Assembly (NCBI RefSeq): GCF_001420605.1
Contig: NZ_LJIZ01000019.1
Coordinates: 1 to 64,000, forward strand
Source of the DNA: Bacillus sp. FJAT-25509
Lineage (GTDB): Bacteria; Bacillota; Bacilli; Bacillales; Bacillaceae_G
Length of the DNA stretch: 64,000 bases
Reading direction: 5' to 3'
Part shown: positions 25,677-34,863 of the stretch, one piece after another
How positions within the stretch are numbered: the first letter of the stretch is position 1
How the letters are laid out: each line of letters begins with the position of its first letter
Notes under the pieces: generated by a model
The model's input: the letters and a program-made list of their open reading frames with translations, nothing else
Told to the model about the DNA's origin: nothing
Database searches by the model: none
Program-made: the position numbers and the translations under genes

Positions 25677-25707
25677 AAAGAAGGCTGCAATTTGAGTAGC
25701 CTTCTTT
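25677..25707 (-). terminator. terminator of the minus-strand PBP-HTH regulator
   Basis: AAAGAAGGCT and AGCCTTCTTT form a perfect 10-bp stem. On the minus strand it is followed by TTTTAC. Confidence 0.75.
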
Positions 25708-26642
25708 CAATTTGTCTCATATATAATTTTTCCTGTCATAGAGGTATCATAATCTCCTAAAGAATCAACCTCTAATTGAAACTGATTTGAGGATAATATT
25801 TCTTTGACAATCCTGATGAGTCGTTCATTTGCAGGAGTTTTTAAAATAACGAGATCATATTGCTCTGTAATCAATGGAATAAAATCGATTCCAACAATTT
25901 TAGCAGCTTTTTCAATTCCGACCCCAACATCTGCTACTCCAGTAGAAATAGCGGAAGCCACGCTTAAATGATTGCTCTGTTCATGCTCATATCCGTTAAT
26001 CTTTTTAGATGAAATTTCGTTGATACGGAGTTGTTCATCAAGAAGGATACGTGCGCCCGAACCTTTCTCTCTATTTACAATCTTTATATCTTGACGTTCT
26101 AAATCTTTCCAAGTGGTAATCTTTAAAGGGTTACCTTTTTTTACGTATAAGCCAGCTTTCCGAGATAGAAGGTTGATTAAAATAAATGAATGGCCCACTA
26201 AAACTTTTTTAAGATAAGGTAGATTATATTCACCTGTATCCCCGTCAAAAAGGTGTAGGCTAACGATATCACATTCTCCATTATACATAGAAATAAGGCT
26301 GTTTAAGCTCCCAGTAAAAGATCTTAATGATTTATAAGTTGAATTTTTCTCGATCTGTTTACCAAGCATATCTAAAACTAAATCTTGTCCACTAATAACA
26401 ACATGATTAGATTCCTTTGAATCGCTTCTGCGAGGTTCAAAAACAGAGGTAGGCAATATGGTATTTTGATTTGTTTTATTGTTTTTTATGTAATTGTCCA
26501 AGTCATTTGCTGCTATTCTCATCTGTCTTCCAACACGGAATACAGGTAATTCACCTTTTTTGACAAGATCATAAATGGTTAATTTGGATACTTTTAAAAA
26601 CTGTGACACTTCTTCGATTGTATAGGAAAGTTCCATCGTCAT
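25707..26642 (-). CDS. excisionase-type HTH fused to a periplasmic-binding-like domain (molybdate-type regulator)
   Basis: About 311 residues. The N-terminus (LSYTIEEVSQFLKVSKLTIY and KKGELPVFRVGRQMRI) is a helix-turn-helix of the excisionase/MerR-like HTH_17 class. The remainder (KITTWKDLERQDIKIVNREK, GSGARILLDEQL, ASAISTGVADVGVGIEKAAK) is a PBP-like domain that senses a ligand inside the cell. ATG 26642 is chosen because GGAGGG lies 6 bases upstream. It is divergent from modA, so it likely controls it in response to molybdate or tungstate. Confidence 0.8.
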   Translation of the reverse strand: MTMELSYTIEEVSQFLKVSKLTIYDLVKKGELPVFRVGRQMRIAANDLDNYIKNNKTNQNTILPTSVFEPRRSDSKESNHVVISGQDLVLDMLGKQIEKNSTYKSLRSFTGSLNSLISMYNGECDIVSLHLFDGDTGEYNLPYLKKVLVGHSFILINLLSRKAGLYVKKGNPLKITTWKDLERQDIKIVNREKGSGARILLDEQLRINEISSKKINGYEHEQSNHLSVASAISTGVADVGVGIEKAAKIVGIDFIPLITEQYDLVILKTPANERLIRIVKEILSSNQFQLEVDSLGDYDTSMTGKIIYETN

Positions 26643-26734
26643 TTCCATCCCTCCATTATCTATTTTAACTCAATGGCTTTTAAAAAGCATATTCCTATTA
26701 AATTTAATGTAAATTTTAAAAAAAGTTATTTCTT

Positions 26735-26774
26735 ATTTAGTTATAACTAAATATAATTAAATATAATTAGTTAT
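26735..26774. promoter_or_regulatory. operator region between regulator and modA
   Basis: A perfect 18-bp palindrome ATTTAGTTATAACTAAAT (26735-26752) is followed by two TATAAT boxes (26752, 26762) and another TAGTTATA half-site at 26768. It lies in the 158-base divergent gap and is the expected target of the PBP-HTH regulator. Confidence 0.6.
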
Positions 26775-26800
26775 ATTTTGATATGGAAGGTAGATGAGGA

Positions 26801-27610
26801 ATGAAAAAACTTTTTTCTCTATTTTTTTCAATGATGTTATTAGGACTAGTTGTATCTGGTTGTTCAACAAATGACCAAGCTAAAAAGTCAACAGCACAGA
26901 AACAAGAAGTTTCTCAAAAGAATGTGGAATTGACGATTTCAGCTGCAGCTAGTTTACAAGATGCACTAAATGATATTAAAGCAAACTTTGAAAAGGCTAA
27001 TCCGAATGTGAAAATAAACTTTAACTTTGGAGCATCGGGAGCATTACAACAACAAATTTCTCAAGGAGCACCGGTAGATCTTTTCTTCTCGGCTGCAGAG
27101 GACAAATTTAATAATTTAGTACAAGCAGGTCTTATTGATAAGAGTGAAGGCAAAGATGTAGTTGGAAATGAATTAGTTTTAATAGTGCCAAAAGATTCAA
27201 CTAAACAAATTACATCTTTTGAAGACCTTGCGAAAGCGGATAAAATTTCAATCGGTACTCCAGAAGCTGTACCAGCAGGAAAATATGGTAAAGAAACATT
27301 GGAAGATTTGAAAGTTTGGAAAGCGGTTGAAGGAAAAGTAGTATACGGTAAGGATGTTAGACAAGTTCTTTCTTATGTAGAAACAAATAATGTGGATGCA
27401 GGGATTGTTTATAAAACAGATGCCCTAACATCTACAAATGTTAAGATTGTAGCAACAGCAGCTGAAAATACACATGACCCAATTATTTATCCGTTAGGCG
27501 TTATAAAGAATAGCAAGCAACCTAAAGAAGCTAAACAATTCTATGAATATCTTCAAAATGACGAGTCTATGAAGATATTGGAGAAGTATGGGTTTAAAGG
27601 ACTAAATTAA
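26801..27610 (+). CDS. modA: molybdate-type ABC transporter substrate-binding lipoprotein
   Basis: 269 residues. A lipoprotein signal ends in LGLVVSGC with Cys near residue 21. The mature part has LTISAAASLQDALNDIKANF, FGASGALQQQISQGAPVDLF, NELVLIVP and VDAGIVYKTDA, as in ModA proteins. GGAAGG lies 13 bases before the ATG. No modB or modC follows; a strong terminator closes the gene 36 bases after the stop. It is therefore an orphan binding protein that must dock with a permease elsewhere or act in sensing. Confidence 0.88.
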   Translation: MKKLFSLFFSMMLLGLVVSGCSTNDQAKKSTAQKQEVSQKNVELTISAAASLQDALNDIKANFEKANPNVKINFNFGASGALQQQISQGAPVDLFFSAAEDKFNNLVQAGLIDKSEGKDVVGNELVLIVPKDSTKQITSFEDLAKADKISIGTPEAVPAGKYGKETLEDLKVWKAVEGKVVYGKDVRQVLSYVETNNVDAGIVYKTDALTSTNVKIVATAAENTHDPIIYPLGVIKNSKQPKEAKQFYEYLQNDESMKILEKYGFKGLN

Positions 27611-27645
27611 TTTACTTTAGCTTTTTTTGAATAACAGAAATCAAT

Positions 27646-27682
27646 AAATGAGCCGTTTAGTTGATTGGCTCATTTTTTTTGT
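27646..27682 (+). terminator. terminator after modA
   Basis: AAATGAGCC and GGCTCATTT, perfect 9-bp stem, followed by a T run. Confidence 0.85.
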
Positions 27683-27895
27683 GGGAATACATCCTTAAAA
27701 ATACATGGTTTAGTACGTTCTGTATAAAGAACGATTAGGTGGATTTGTTAAAGTTTGTCTAGAAGGGGAAATTTAAGAGGGGAGGATATTATTTTAAACA
27801 GTAAAAATGGGAAAGGAATTGGCTAGGAAAAAATAATATCAAATAAAATCCTTTTATAAGATAAAAGAAAAATATAATGCCGAATAATTATTATG

Positions 27896-28360
27896 CTAGT
27901 GCATGTATTCCTTTATTGATATATTGAAGAGTTTTCGGTCTCTTTTTCCTTTTTGGCCAATTAGCCAGTACCAGCTCTGTCCAATATAAAAAGAGTTTGA
28001 TACAAGCTGTTCAATATATTTTGAAATAATTCCATTGATTTTTTCTTTTTCAATTTTATTTTTTATAGATAAGGCAATGACAAAATAGGATTTATCACTT
28101 TCAAATTCGAGTAATTGAAGATGATATTTACCACCTTTTTTTTCATTAAAGTCATTTAGTACATGATCTATACAGTTTCGGACGTCAATTTCATATTTAG
28201 CCGCATCGTTCCAATTTGATATAAGAGAGTCATATAATGAGACTGTTAAGATGTAATAAGATGCATAATCTTTAGGATTAAATTTTCGTTTCTCACCTTT
28301 GTATTTATATAAAGGTGGAACAACAAATTTTTCATAATCAGCAAAAAAATCTTCATTCAT
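27896..28360 (-). CDS. hypothetical soluble protein
   Basis: 154 residues, lysine- and aromatic-rich, with no signal peptide, membrane segment or Cys pair. It starts MNEDFFADYEKFVVPPLYKY and has a mixed alpha/beta look. GTAGGT lies 7 bases before the ATG. I do not recognise a family and the neighbours do not suggest a role. A + strand terminator (28456) upstream has no matching gene. Confidence 0.55.
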   Translation of the reverse strand: MNEDFFADYEKFVVPPLYKYKGEKRKFNPKDYASYYILTVSLYDSLISNWNDAAKYEIDVRNCIDHVLNDFNEKKGGKYHLQLLEFESDKSYFVIALSIKNKIEKEKINGIISKYIEQLVSNSFYIGQSWYWLIGQKGKRDRKLFNISIKEYMH

Positions 28361-28455
28361 GTTTTATACCTACTTTCTAGTTTGAACAAGAGTTTACTAT
28401 ATCGAATCTCAATTTAGTTTTTCCTATTCTTTCCAAAAATAGACACAAGTAAATA

Positions 28456-28488
28456 GCAGAGTTGAAAAAATTCAACTCTGCTTTTTTG
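28456..28488 (+). terminator. + strand terminator without an upstream + strand gene
   Basis: GCAGAGTTGAA and TTCAACTCTGC form a perfect 11-bp stem around AAAA, then TTTTTTG. The only nearby gene to the left (27896-28360) is on the minus strand. Confidence 0.7.
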
Positions 28489-28661
28489 TTTTATCTTTTG
28501 GTTTTATTTTAGTTTTAATCTTATAGAAAATGAAATTAATCTAGTTAGCTTTATAGTATTTGAAGCGAGATCATTAACAACTGTAGAACATGACATCTTT
28601 CTCCTCTTTGATTCGCATACCAGACTGAAAATCATAAAGAAATTAGTGAACAAGTTAGATG

Positions 28662-28872
28662 AAGTGTAAGAGAAATTTGGACATACCTTTCAGAGGAGAA
28701 TGCAGAAAGACAAAAAGAAAAGAAAAATGATTTATTAAGTAGGTTATTCTCTGAGACTCCCGGTGAAGATGGTTAACTTAATGATGATCAATTAATTGCT
28801 CAAACAATACACTTAATTTTCATTGGGCATAAAATTCCTCAATTTGAGTTATTAAAGTGTGCTTTTAGTTGA
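28662..28872 (+). pseudogene. cytochrome P450 internal fragment
   Basis: The frame reads REIWTYLSEENAERQKEKKN, then DLLSRLFSETPGEDG, a stop codon, and LNDDQLIAQTIHLIFIGHKI. This matches the helix before and the start of the oxygen-binding I helix of bacterial P450s, where AGHETT is usual; here it is FIGHKIP. The haem Cys region and both ends are missing. It is a relic of a monooxygenase gene with an in-frame stop. Confidence 0.65.
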
Positions 28873-29075
28873 ACGATGATTCATTTTCGATATTGACAGT
28901 AAATTTAGTGTGTAATAGTATAATAGTTAATTTTTAAATATTAAGTATTTTTAGAAAAAAGATTTTAGCTAATACATAAAGGAAAGACTATAAGGAGTTT
29001 TCATCAAAAGGTTCGGGCTATACGTAGTTACTGTCTTATTAAAATAAATAGATTGCTAATTTAGGAGGAGTAATA

Positions 29076-31055
29076 ATGAAAGCGATTACTGAAGGTGCTT
29101 TATTATGGGAACCATCTAGGCAGCAAATTGAAAATGCTGGAGTTAGCCATTTTATGAACTGGCTCGAAAATGAAAAAAATCTATGTTTCAATAAACAAAG
29201 TGAGTTATGGAATTGGTCAGTCGATGAATTAGAGTCCTTTTGGGAAAGCGTTTGGAAATATTGTAATGTAATTTCCCATGCACCATATGATCAAGTTCTT
29301 GAAGAGCGAAAAATGCCAGGCGCAAAATGGTTTACCGGATCTAAAATTAATTATGCAGAACATGTATTTCGTAACGATAAAGGAGACCAATCTGCATTAA
29401 TTTTTCAATCTGAAATTACTCCAAAAACAGAAATAAGTTGGAAAGAGCTTAAGGAAAAGACAAGCTTGGTCGCAAATTCTTTAAGAGAATTAGGTGTTAA
29501 ACCTGGGGATCGAGTTGTAGCATATATGCCTAATATTCCTGAAACGATCATTGCCTTTTTAGCTTGTGCAAGCATTGGAGCAATTTGGTCAAGCTGTTCA
29601 CCAGATTTCGGAACGAGTAGTGTAATTGACCGATTTAAACAAATCGAACCGACTATTTTAATTGCGGTGGATGGTTATTCTTATAATGGAAAAGTGCAAA
29701 ATAGGTTATCAAGCGTTGAAGAACTACAGTCTGAATTACCTACATTAAAGAAGACAATTTTAGTACCATATGTGAATGTTGATGAATACAAAATGGAAAA
29801 CGAAACAATTCTTTGGAATGAATTATTAGTGGGAAGCAGTGAACTTACTTTTGAAAGTGTTCCCTTTGATCATCCACTATGGATCTTATTTTCTTCGGGG
29901 ACAACAGGTTTGCCTAAACCAATTGTACAAAGTCAAGGTGGAATATTAGTTGAGCAACTTAAGACATTAGTAGTTGAACAAGGGATAAATCAAGATGATG
30001 TAATTTTTTGGTTTACTACTACTGGTTGGATGATGTGGAATCAATTAGTTGGAGGCTTGTTATCTGGCAGTACAATTTTATTGTTTGATGGAAGCCCTTC
30101 TTATCCTAGCCTACATGTATTATGGGACCTTGCAGAAGAAGTAGGTGTAACATTCTTTGGTACAAGTGCAGGATTCTTAAGCGTGTGTGAGAAGCACGCA
30201 ATAAAACTAAAAGATAGACATAGTTTTTCCAAATTAAAGTCTATTTGTTCAACGGGATCCCCACTATCGGTGGAAGGATTTTCGTGGGTATATGAAAATA
30301 TAAGAGATGACATTTGGCTTGTATCAACTAGTGGAGGTACCGATGTTTGTACAGCATTTGTTGGAGGTTCACCGATTCTCCCTGTTTATGCTGGAGAGAT
30401 ACAAGGTCGTTCATTAGGAGCTCATGTACAATCTTTTGATGATGAGGGGAAATCAGTCATTAATGAGGTGGGGGAACTTGTGATTACTTCTCCTATGCCG
30501 TCTATGCCGCTTTATTTCTGGGGTGATTTAGATAATGAACGTTATCTTGAAAGTTATTTTGAAGTTTATCCAGGTATTTGGAGACATGGAGATTGGATTA
30601 AAATTGATGAAAAAGGTAGTTGTGTAATTTATGGGAGGTCAGATTCAACTATTAATAGACATGGAGTGCGTCTAGGTACAAGTGAAATCTATCGAGTTGT
30701 TGAATCACTTGATGAAATAATGGAAGGTTTAGTGATCGATTTAGAACTACTTGGCCGTCAGTCATTTATGCCATTATTTGTTGTACTGAAAAATGGGGTT
30801 GCTTTGTCAAATGAATTAAAGGAAAAAATAAAGGTAGAAATTAAGCAGAAGGTTTCACCGCGATTTGTCCCTAATGAAATTTATGAAGTTGAGCAAATTC
30901 CAAAAACCTTAAGTGGCAAAAAATTAGAAGTTCCAATCCGTAAAATATTATTAGGTTTTTCTCCTAAAAAAGTAGTTAACCAAGGATCGATGGCTAATCC
31001 AGAGTCATTAAAGTTTTTTACTGAGTTGGCACAAGTTTTAAACTGTTGTAACTAG
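29076..31055 (+). CDS. acetoacetate-CoA ligase
   Basis: 659 residues of the acyl-CoA synthetase superfamily. The AMP-binding motif is LFSSGTTGLPKPIVQSQGG near residue 275, with YGRSDSTINRHGVRLGTSEI and the C-terminal PKTLSGKKLEVPIRKIL. The N-terminus (GALLWEPSRQQIENAGVSHF and MPGAKWFTGSKINYAEHVF) is characteristic of acetoacetyl-CoA synthetases, which activate acetoacetate for entry into lipid or PHB metabolism. TAGGAGGAG precedes the ATG. A TTGACA (28893) and TATAAT (28919) pair upstream is spaced 20 bases, so it is doubtful as promoter. Single gene. Confidence 0.88.
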   Translation: MKAITEGALLWEPSRQQIENAGVSHFMNWLENEKNLCFNKQSELWNWSVDELESFWESVWKYCNVISHAPYDQVLEERKMPGAKWFTGSKINYAEHVFRNDKGDQSALIFQSEITPKTEISWKELKEKTSLVANSLRELGVKPGDRVVAYMPNIPETIIAFLACASIGAIWSSCSPDFGTSSVIDRFKQIEPTILIAVDGYSYNGKVQNRLSSVEELQSELPTLKKTILVPYVNVDEYKMENETILWNELLVGSSELTFESVPFDHPLWILFSSGTTGLPKPIVQSQGGILVEQLKTLVVEQGINQDDVIFWFTTTGWMMWNQLVGGLLSGSTILLFDGSPSYPSLHVLWDLAEEVGVTFFGTSAGFLSVCEKHAIKLKDRHSFSKLKSICSTGSPLSVEGFSWVYENIRDDIWLVSTSGGTDVCTAFVGGSPILPVYAGEIQGRSLGAHVQSFDDEGKSVINEVGELVITSPMPSMPLYFWGDLDNERYLESYFEVYPGIWRHGDWIKIDEKGSCVIYGRSDSTINRHGVRLGTSEIYRVVESLDEIMEGLVIDLELLGRQSFMPLFVVLKNGVALSNELKEKIKVEIKQKVSPRFVPNEIYEVEQIPKTLSGKKLEVPIRKILLGFSPKKVVNQGSMANPESLKFFTELAQVLNCCN

Positions 31056-31140
31056 CATTATAATATCTATTATGCCATTTGCATAAACAAATGATTCAAC
31101 ATAGTATGAAACAAAAAACATAGTTGTCGCATCAAAAAAG

Positions 31141-31213
31141 ACCCCTTTAATTGTAAACATAAGTTATGTCAGCTTTTAATTAAAGGGGTAAATAATAGAT
31201 AAAGGGGTTTTTT
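31141..31213. terminator. alternative stem-loops with two equivalent right arms
   Basis: ACCCCTTTAATT (31141-31152) pairs with AATTAAAGGGGT (31178-31189). A second TAAAGGGGT at 31200-31208 can pair with the same left arm and is followed by TTTTTT. The two structures exclude each other; the second is the terminator-like one. Confidence 0.5.
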
Positions 31214-31263
31214 AACGATTAAGATTTTTCATGGTTGTATTAATTCATATATTTCAATTAAAG

Positions 31264-31476
31264 TTAACACTCATTATTAATAATTTTACCTTGATCAGTC
31301 AGTTTAACGAGTGCCGCATAACCAATTCCTTTTTTTACGACAGTCGCCATACCTTCACTGACAAGTGTATTTAATGTTTTTAGTTCGTCTTTATTTAATT
31401 TGGTATATCGGAAATAACCATCTCCAATTTTATGAATTAATCTGCCTTCTCTTGTCATGCCTAAAACGCTTGTCAT
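31264..31476 (-). CDS. conserved small hypothetical protein
   Basis: 70 residues, MTSVLGMTREGRLIHKIGDG and onward, with no membrane segment. A DELKTLNTLVSEGMATVVKK segment followed by GIGYAALVKLTDQG could be a small winged-helix-like fold. I recall similar small proteins in bacilli but no function. GAAGGG precedes the ATG. Confidence 0.6.
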   Translation of the reverse strand: MTSVLGMTREGRLIHKIGDGYFRYTKLNKDELKTLNTLVSEGMATVVKKGIGYAALVKLTDQGKIINNEC

Positions 31477-31692
31477 ATTTTTCCCTTCTTTCGAAAGTTG
31501 TTTGGATTAATGATTACATAACTATCGTATATTGTTTGCTCAATATTGTCTGTGTATATTTTGTGAAATGTTTAACAAACTTAATCTGTTAACTAGGTGG
31601 GATCTTCCTTCGTCTTGTAAGAATTTGGAAGGATAAACATATTTTCAACCCGCCATACTATTTTTGTGTCAAAAAAATGGAGGTGTGTTGGT

Positions 31693-31974
31693 ATGTCGTT
31701 TCAAAATCGTGGTATCGGACATCCTGAACATCAAGATGATCCAAACAAATTACATATCGTCGCAGTACGAAAAAATGGCGATGGTGATATTACAGATGTA
31801 AAATTTCAAAATGGTGAAATAGTTGGGATTGAGCAGGCCATTGCGATGGCAGAACTTGAACAAATTGAAGATGTGAACACCGGTCTAACTCGTGGAGAGA
31901 ATCCACATAAAACACTTCGTTCTTACCCTGACGGTGATCCTACAAATAATTTAAGTAATTTACCTACTTTTTAA
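31693..31974 (+). CDS. DUF3892 family protein
   Basis: 93 residues. IVAVRKNGDGDITDVKFQNG and GIEQAIAMAELEQIEDVNTG fit the DUF3892 family of short bacillar proteins with unknown role. ATG 31693 follows GGAGGTG; the frame upstream to 31666 overlaps the ribosome binding site. It has its own terminator 12 bases after the stop. Confidence 0.75.
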   Translation: MSFQNRGIGHPEHQDDPNKLHIVAVRKNGDGDITDVKFQNGEIVGIEQAIAMAELEQIEDVNTGLTRGENPHKTLRSYPDGDPTNNLSNLPTF

Positions 31975-31986
31975 TGTCTACACGCT

Positions 31987-32017
31987 AAAGGTGCACAAGT
32001 TCTGTGCACCTTTTTTA
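31987..32017 (+). terminator. terminator after DUF3892 gene
   Basis: AAAGGTGCACA and TGTGCACCTTT form a perfect 11-bp stem with a T run. Confidence 0.85.
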
Positions 32018-32092
32018 TTTCAGAGTAATTAAGGAGAAAATGGAAAATTTAATATTAGATGACAAAAAATACCAGTAAAGTAGGGAGCTAAT

Positions 32093-33106
32093 TTGAAACA
32101 AACTTTTTTATTTCTTTTACTAGTGACTTGTTTGTTAATCGGAAATTATTTAGTTGCTTCAAATAATATTGTAAAAAGTGAAATTAATTCTTCCCTTATC
32201 TATCAAAATGAGAAACCCGATAAAGCAACGGAAGCTCTTAGAGCATTAAATATAGAAAAAGTAAAAGAAGGAAGAATGGCATCATTAGAGCAAAAACGAA
32301 TCGAAATTGAAAAACAAATAGTGCGAACTCCTTCGAATATTAAAATTAAGGGTGATAATATTGAAGGAACAAAAGTGGAATGGTTAATTCCAAATGGATC
32401 TCCAGAAGATAAGATTGTTTTTTATGTACACGGCGGAGGTTGGTCTAGAGGTGGGTTAAAATTTTCAAGGAATTTAGGTACAATTTTAGCAAGAGACACA
32501 GGTTATAGAGTACTTACGATAGAGTATAGGCTTTCACCAGAAAACCCGTTTCCAGCTTCTTTAACCGATGTGGAGAAAGTTTATAATTACTTAGTAAAAA
32601 ATTATGGACCAAAGTCAAAAGTTGTTATTGTTGGAGATAGTGCTGGTGGTAATCTAGCATTTGCTTTGTTAAATAAAATAAAGGCTTCAAATGGAAACAT
32701 TCCAGCAGCTGTTGTAGGAATCTCTCCAGCGACAGACTTAACGAAAGAAAGTCAATTATACACTTCAGATTTTGATAGTATTCATGCGAATTATCATGGA
32801 AATGATATCAATATTGTTGATACTTACATAGGTAATAATAATCGGAAAAATCCTTTAATTTCACCACTATATGGTGATTTAAGAGGTTTGCCCCCTATGC
32901 TAATCCATGCTGGCGCACGGGAAGAGTTAATCGATGATATTTTAGCTTATGCGGCAAAAGCAAATGCTAAAGGAGTAGAAGTTACATGCAAAGTTTGGAG
33001 AGGGATGTTCCATGATTTTCAATTAATGGACAATGCTTCGAATATTAGTAAACAAGCGAATGCTGAGATTGCACAGTTTATTAAACAACACTTGGAAGAT
33101 AGATAA
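32093..33106 (+). CDS. secreted or anchored alpha/beta-hydrolase, HSL-type esterase
   Basis: 337 residues. A hydrophobic N-terminus (TFLFLLLVTCLLIGNYLV) suggests export or membrane anchoring. The oxyanion motif HGGGWSRGG is near residue 114, the nucleophile elbow GDSAGGN near residue 183, and the likely catalytic His in MFHDF near residue 305. This is the hormone-sensitive-lipase group of carboxylesterases. The TTG start at 32093 follows TAGGGAG. It converges on the Mga-type regulator across a shared terminator. Confidence 0.82.
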   Translation: MKQTFLFLLLVTCLLIGNYLVASNNIVKSEINSSLIYQNEKPDKATEALRALNIEKVKEGRMASLEQKRIEIEKQIVRTPSNIKIKGDNIEGTKVEWLIPNGSPEDKIVFYVHGGGWSRGGLKFSRNLGTILARDTGYRVLTIEYRLSPENPFPASLTDVEKVYNYLVKNYGPKSKVVIVGDSAGGNLAFALLNKIKASNGNIPAAVVGISPATDLTKESQLYTSDFDSIHANYHGNDINIVDTYIGNNNRKNPLISPLYGDLRGLPPMLIHAGAREELIDDILAYAAKANAKGVEVTCKVWRGMFHDFQLMDNASNISKQANAEIAQFIKQHLEDR

Positions 33107-33120
33107 TCAAAATATAAAAA

Positions 33121-33150
33121 AAGTAAGGCGATCGTGCCTTACTTTTTTAT
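33121..33150. terminator. shared bidirectional terminator
   Basis: AAGTAAGGC and GCCTTACTT with A and T runs on both sides, serving the convergent esterase and Mga-type regulator genes. Confidence 0.8.
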
Positions 33151-34604
33151 GTCGAGTGTGAATTTAAGAAATTTGAAATTTGATCAATATCTCTTTCAGT
33201 AAGTACAGGATCAATTGTAATGACAGGATGAATGATTTCTCCTTCAAGTAAGAAATCAGAAATAACTAATTCAATGTTTAGTTCATTTATAATTGTTGAT
33301 TCAAACTCACCTATTTTAGGACGAATAAAATCAATTTTATGACCAAAAGCAGTAACCAATTTCGTTTCAATATAACGATGAACTCCTGGACCATTACTTG
33401 TTAATAATAAAACCTTTTTCCTTGAAGATGATAAATTAATTTTGGAAGCTTGAATATTTAATGTAGCTTTTGCAATCCGATCTCTTGTAATTTCAGGATA
33501 AGAATATTTTTTAGTCCAGATTTGTAAGGCATCTGATACATTTCCATATAACTCAGGATACTGATTTTGAACATATCGGTCGATTGAATAGGATGGTTCC
33601 TTTATATCGATCGAGTTAAAAATTAGAAAGTTCCTCTTAAATTGGTCTTGAAATGTGTAAAGAAATTCTTCGTCTTCATTTAGAGATATACCTGTCTTTT
33701 CCTCTAATATTTCGATTAAATTGTGAAGTTCCTTATAATATTGTGTTTTTTGATTTCGATATAAGTAAAAAAATTCATTTTTTTCCATATTATCAAAACT
33801 GTGAAAAGGAAGCGTTGACATTAATAAAGAGAACGCAATTCGTTCATTCATTGAAATATGATGTTTATATTGATGATCTAATTGATCACAAATTTCATTA
33901 GAAATCTTAAAAAATACAGAATCTAAAATTTTATTTATCGATTGATTAGTTAGTTCAATTTGCATTTTTTTATCTATTCTATATAACATTGTTCCAAGCA
34001 AATAGACGTACTTTTTAGTTGTTGAAGGATATAAAAATAATTTGAATTTTTCTGTAGTGGCTATAACAATTTCTTTAATATCTTGGAATGTAAATGATTC
34101 TATTGGCCATTCTTGATTTGAATGAGCGTATAAAGCATCAAGAATATCACGGCATAATAGGCGAATTTCAAATTCTCTTCCTACTATTTCAAGTGGGCCA
34201 CGTTTTAATTTTAGATGATAGGCCCCCAATAATTCTTCAACTCGGTCTAGTATAGAATAGACAGCAGGTTGTTGTATAAAAAGAGCGTTTGCTAATTCTG
34301 CTATAGTAGTAATTTGTTTAAATTGTATGAGCATAATGACTTGAAAACTCAATGAGTTTTTTACATAAATTGAACGAATTTGATTAATTGATGAAGAAAT
34401 TGGTTTATTAATATAAATTCCTTTACCTTTGATTGTTTCTATTTGCCATCCTTTAGGCAAGCTCGAATTAATTGCCTGTAAATCATTTCGTATTGTTTTT
34501 TCAGTACATAATAACTCACTTGCTAATTCTCCTGTTTTAAACCACTTATCCTGTTTACTTAAAATATTGATTATTTGTAATTTCCGTTTAGTTGATTTAT
34601 CCAT
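33147..34604 (-). CDS. Mga/BglG-type transcriptional regulator
   Basis: 485 residues. An N-terminal HTH (KLQIINILSKQDKWFKTGEL and CTEKTIRNDLQAI) is followed by a second, Mga-like helix-turn-helix (AELANALFIQQPAVYSILDR) and a long helical region resembling PRD domains. The C-terminus (KKVLLLTSNGPGVHRYIETK) resembles an EIIB-like domain. It lies divergent from the WxL genes 260 bases away, and regulators of this class often sit beside WxL clusters. It probably controls them. Start at ATG 34604. Confidence 0.75.
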   Translation of the reverse strand: MDKSTKRKLQIINILSKQDKWFKTGELASELLCTEKTIRNDLQAINSSLPKGWQIETIKGKGIYINKPISSSINQIRSIYVKNSLSFQVIMLIQFKQITTIAELANALFIQQPAVYSILDRVEELLGAYHLKLKRGPLEIVGREFEIRLLCRDILDALYAHSNQEWPIESFTFQDIKEIVIATTEKFKLFLYPSTTKKYVYLLGTMLYRIDKKMQIELTNQSINKILDSVFFKISNEICDQLDHQYKHHISMNERIAFSLLMSTLPFHSFDNMEKNEFFYLYRNQKTQYYKELHNLIEILEEKTGISLNEDEEFLYTFQDQFKRNFLIFNSIDIKEPSYSIDRYVQNQYPELYGNVSDALQIWTKKYSYPEITRDRIAKATLNIQASKINLSSSRKKVLLLTSNGPGVHRYIETKLVTAFGHKIDFIRPKIGEFESTIINELNIELVISDFLLEGEIIHPVITIDPVLTERDIDQISNFLNSHST

Positions 34605-34756
34605 TCAATATCCCCATAAATTTTGTCCATTTTATTACTATTATTGCTACTAATGTTCTGTCTTAATTCAGAAAAAAATTTATTTCACAGAACGAGAAGC
34701 ACCTATTAATGCGTTTTTTTGTGTTAAATGTGAAATTTTTTTGAAGACAAAGTATT

Positions 34757-34827
34757 ATTTTTACCTAAACCAAAGGTAAAAAACATCATGGGAATCACTT
34801 TATTACAACGATATAATGACATCGTTG
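34757..34827. promoter_or_regulatory. two inverted repeats before the WxL operon
   Basis: TTTTTACCT/AGGTAAAAA (34757-34782) and CAACGAT/ATCGTTG (34806-34827). Either may be an operator for the divergent Mga-type regulator; the second could also form a leader hairpin. Confidence 0.45.
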
Positions 34828-34863
34828 AAACAAAAAAATAAATTTTTAGAGGAGTAAAGTGAA

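Noticed and set aside
28893-28924. Promoter of acetoacetate-CoA ligase (TTGACA and TATAAT)
   Set aside because: Both boxes are perfect but the spacer is 20 bases, too long for a normal sigma-A promoter, so I did not list it as a feature.
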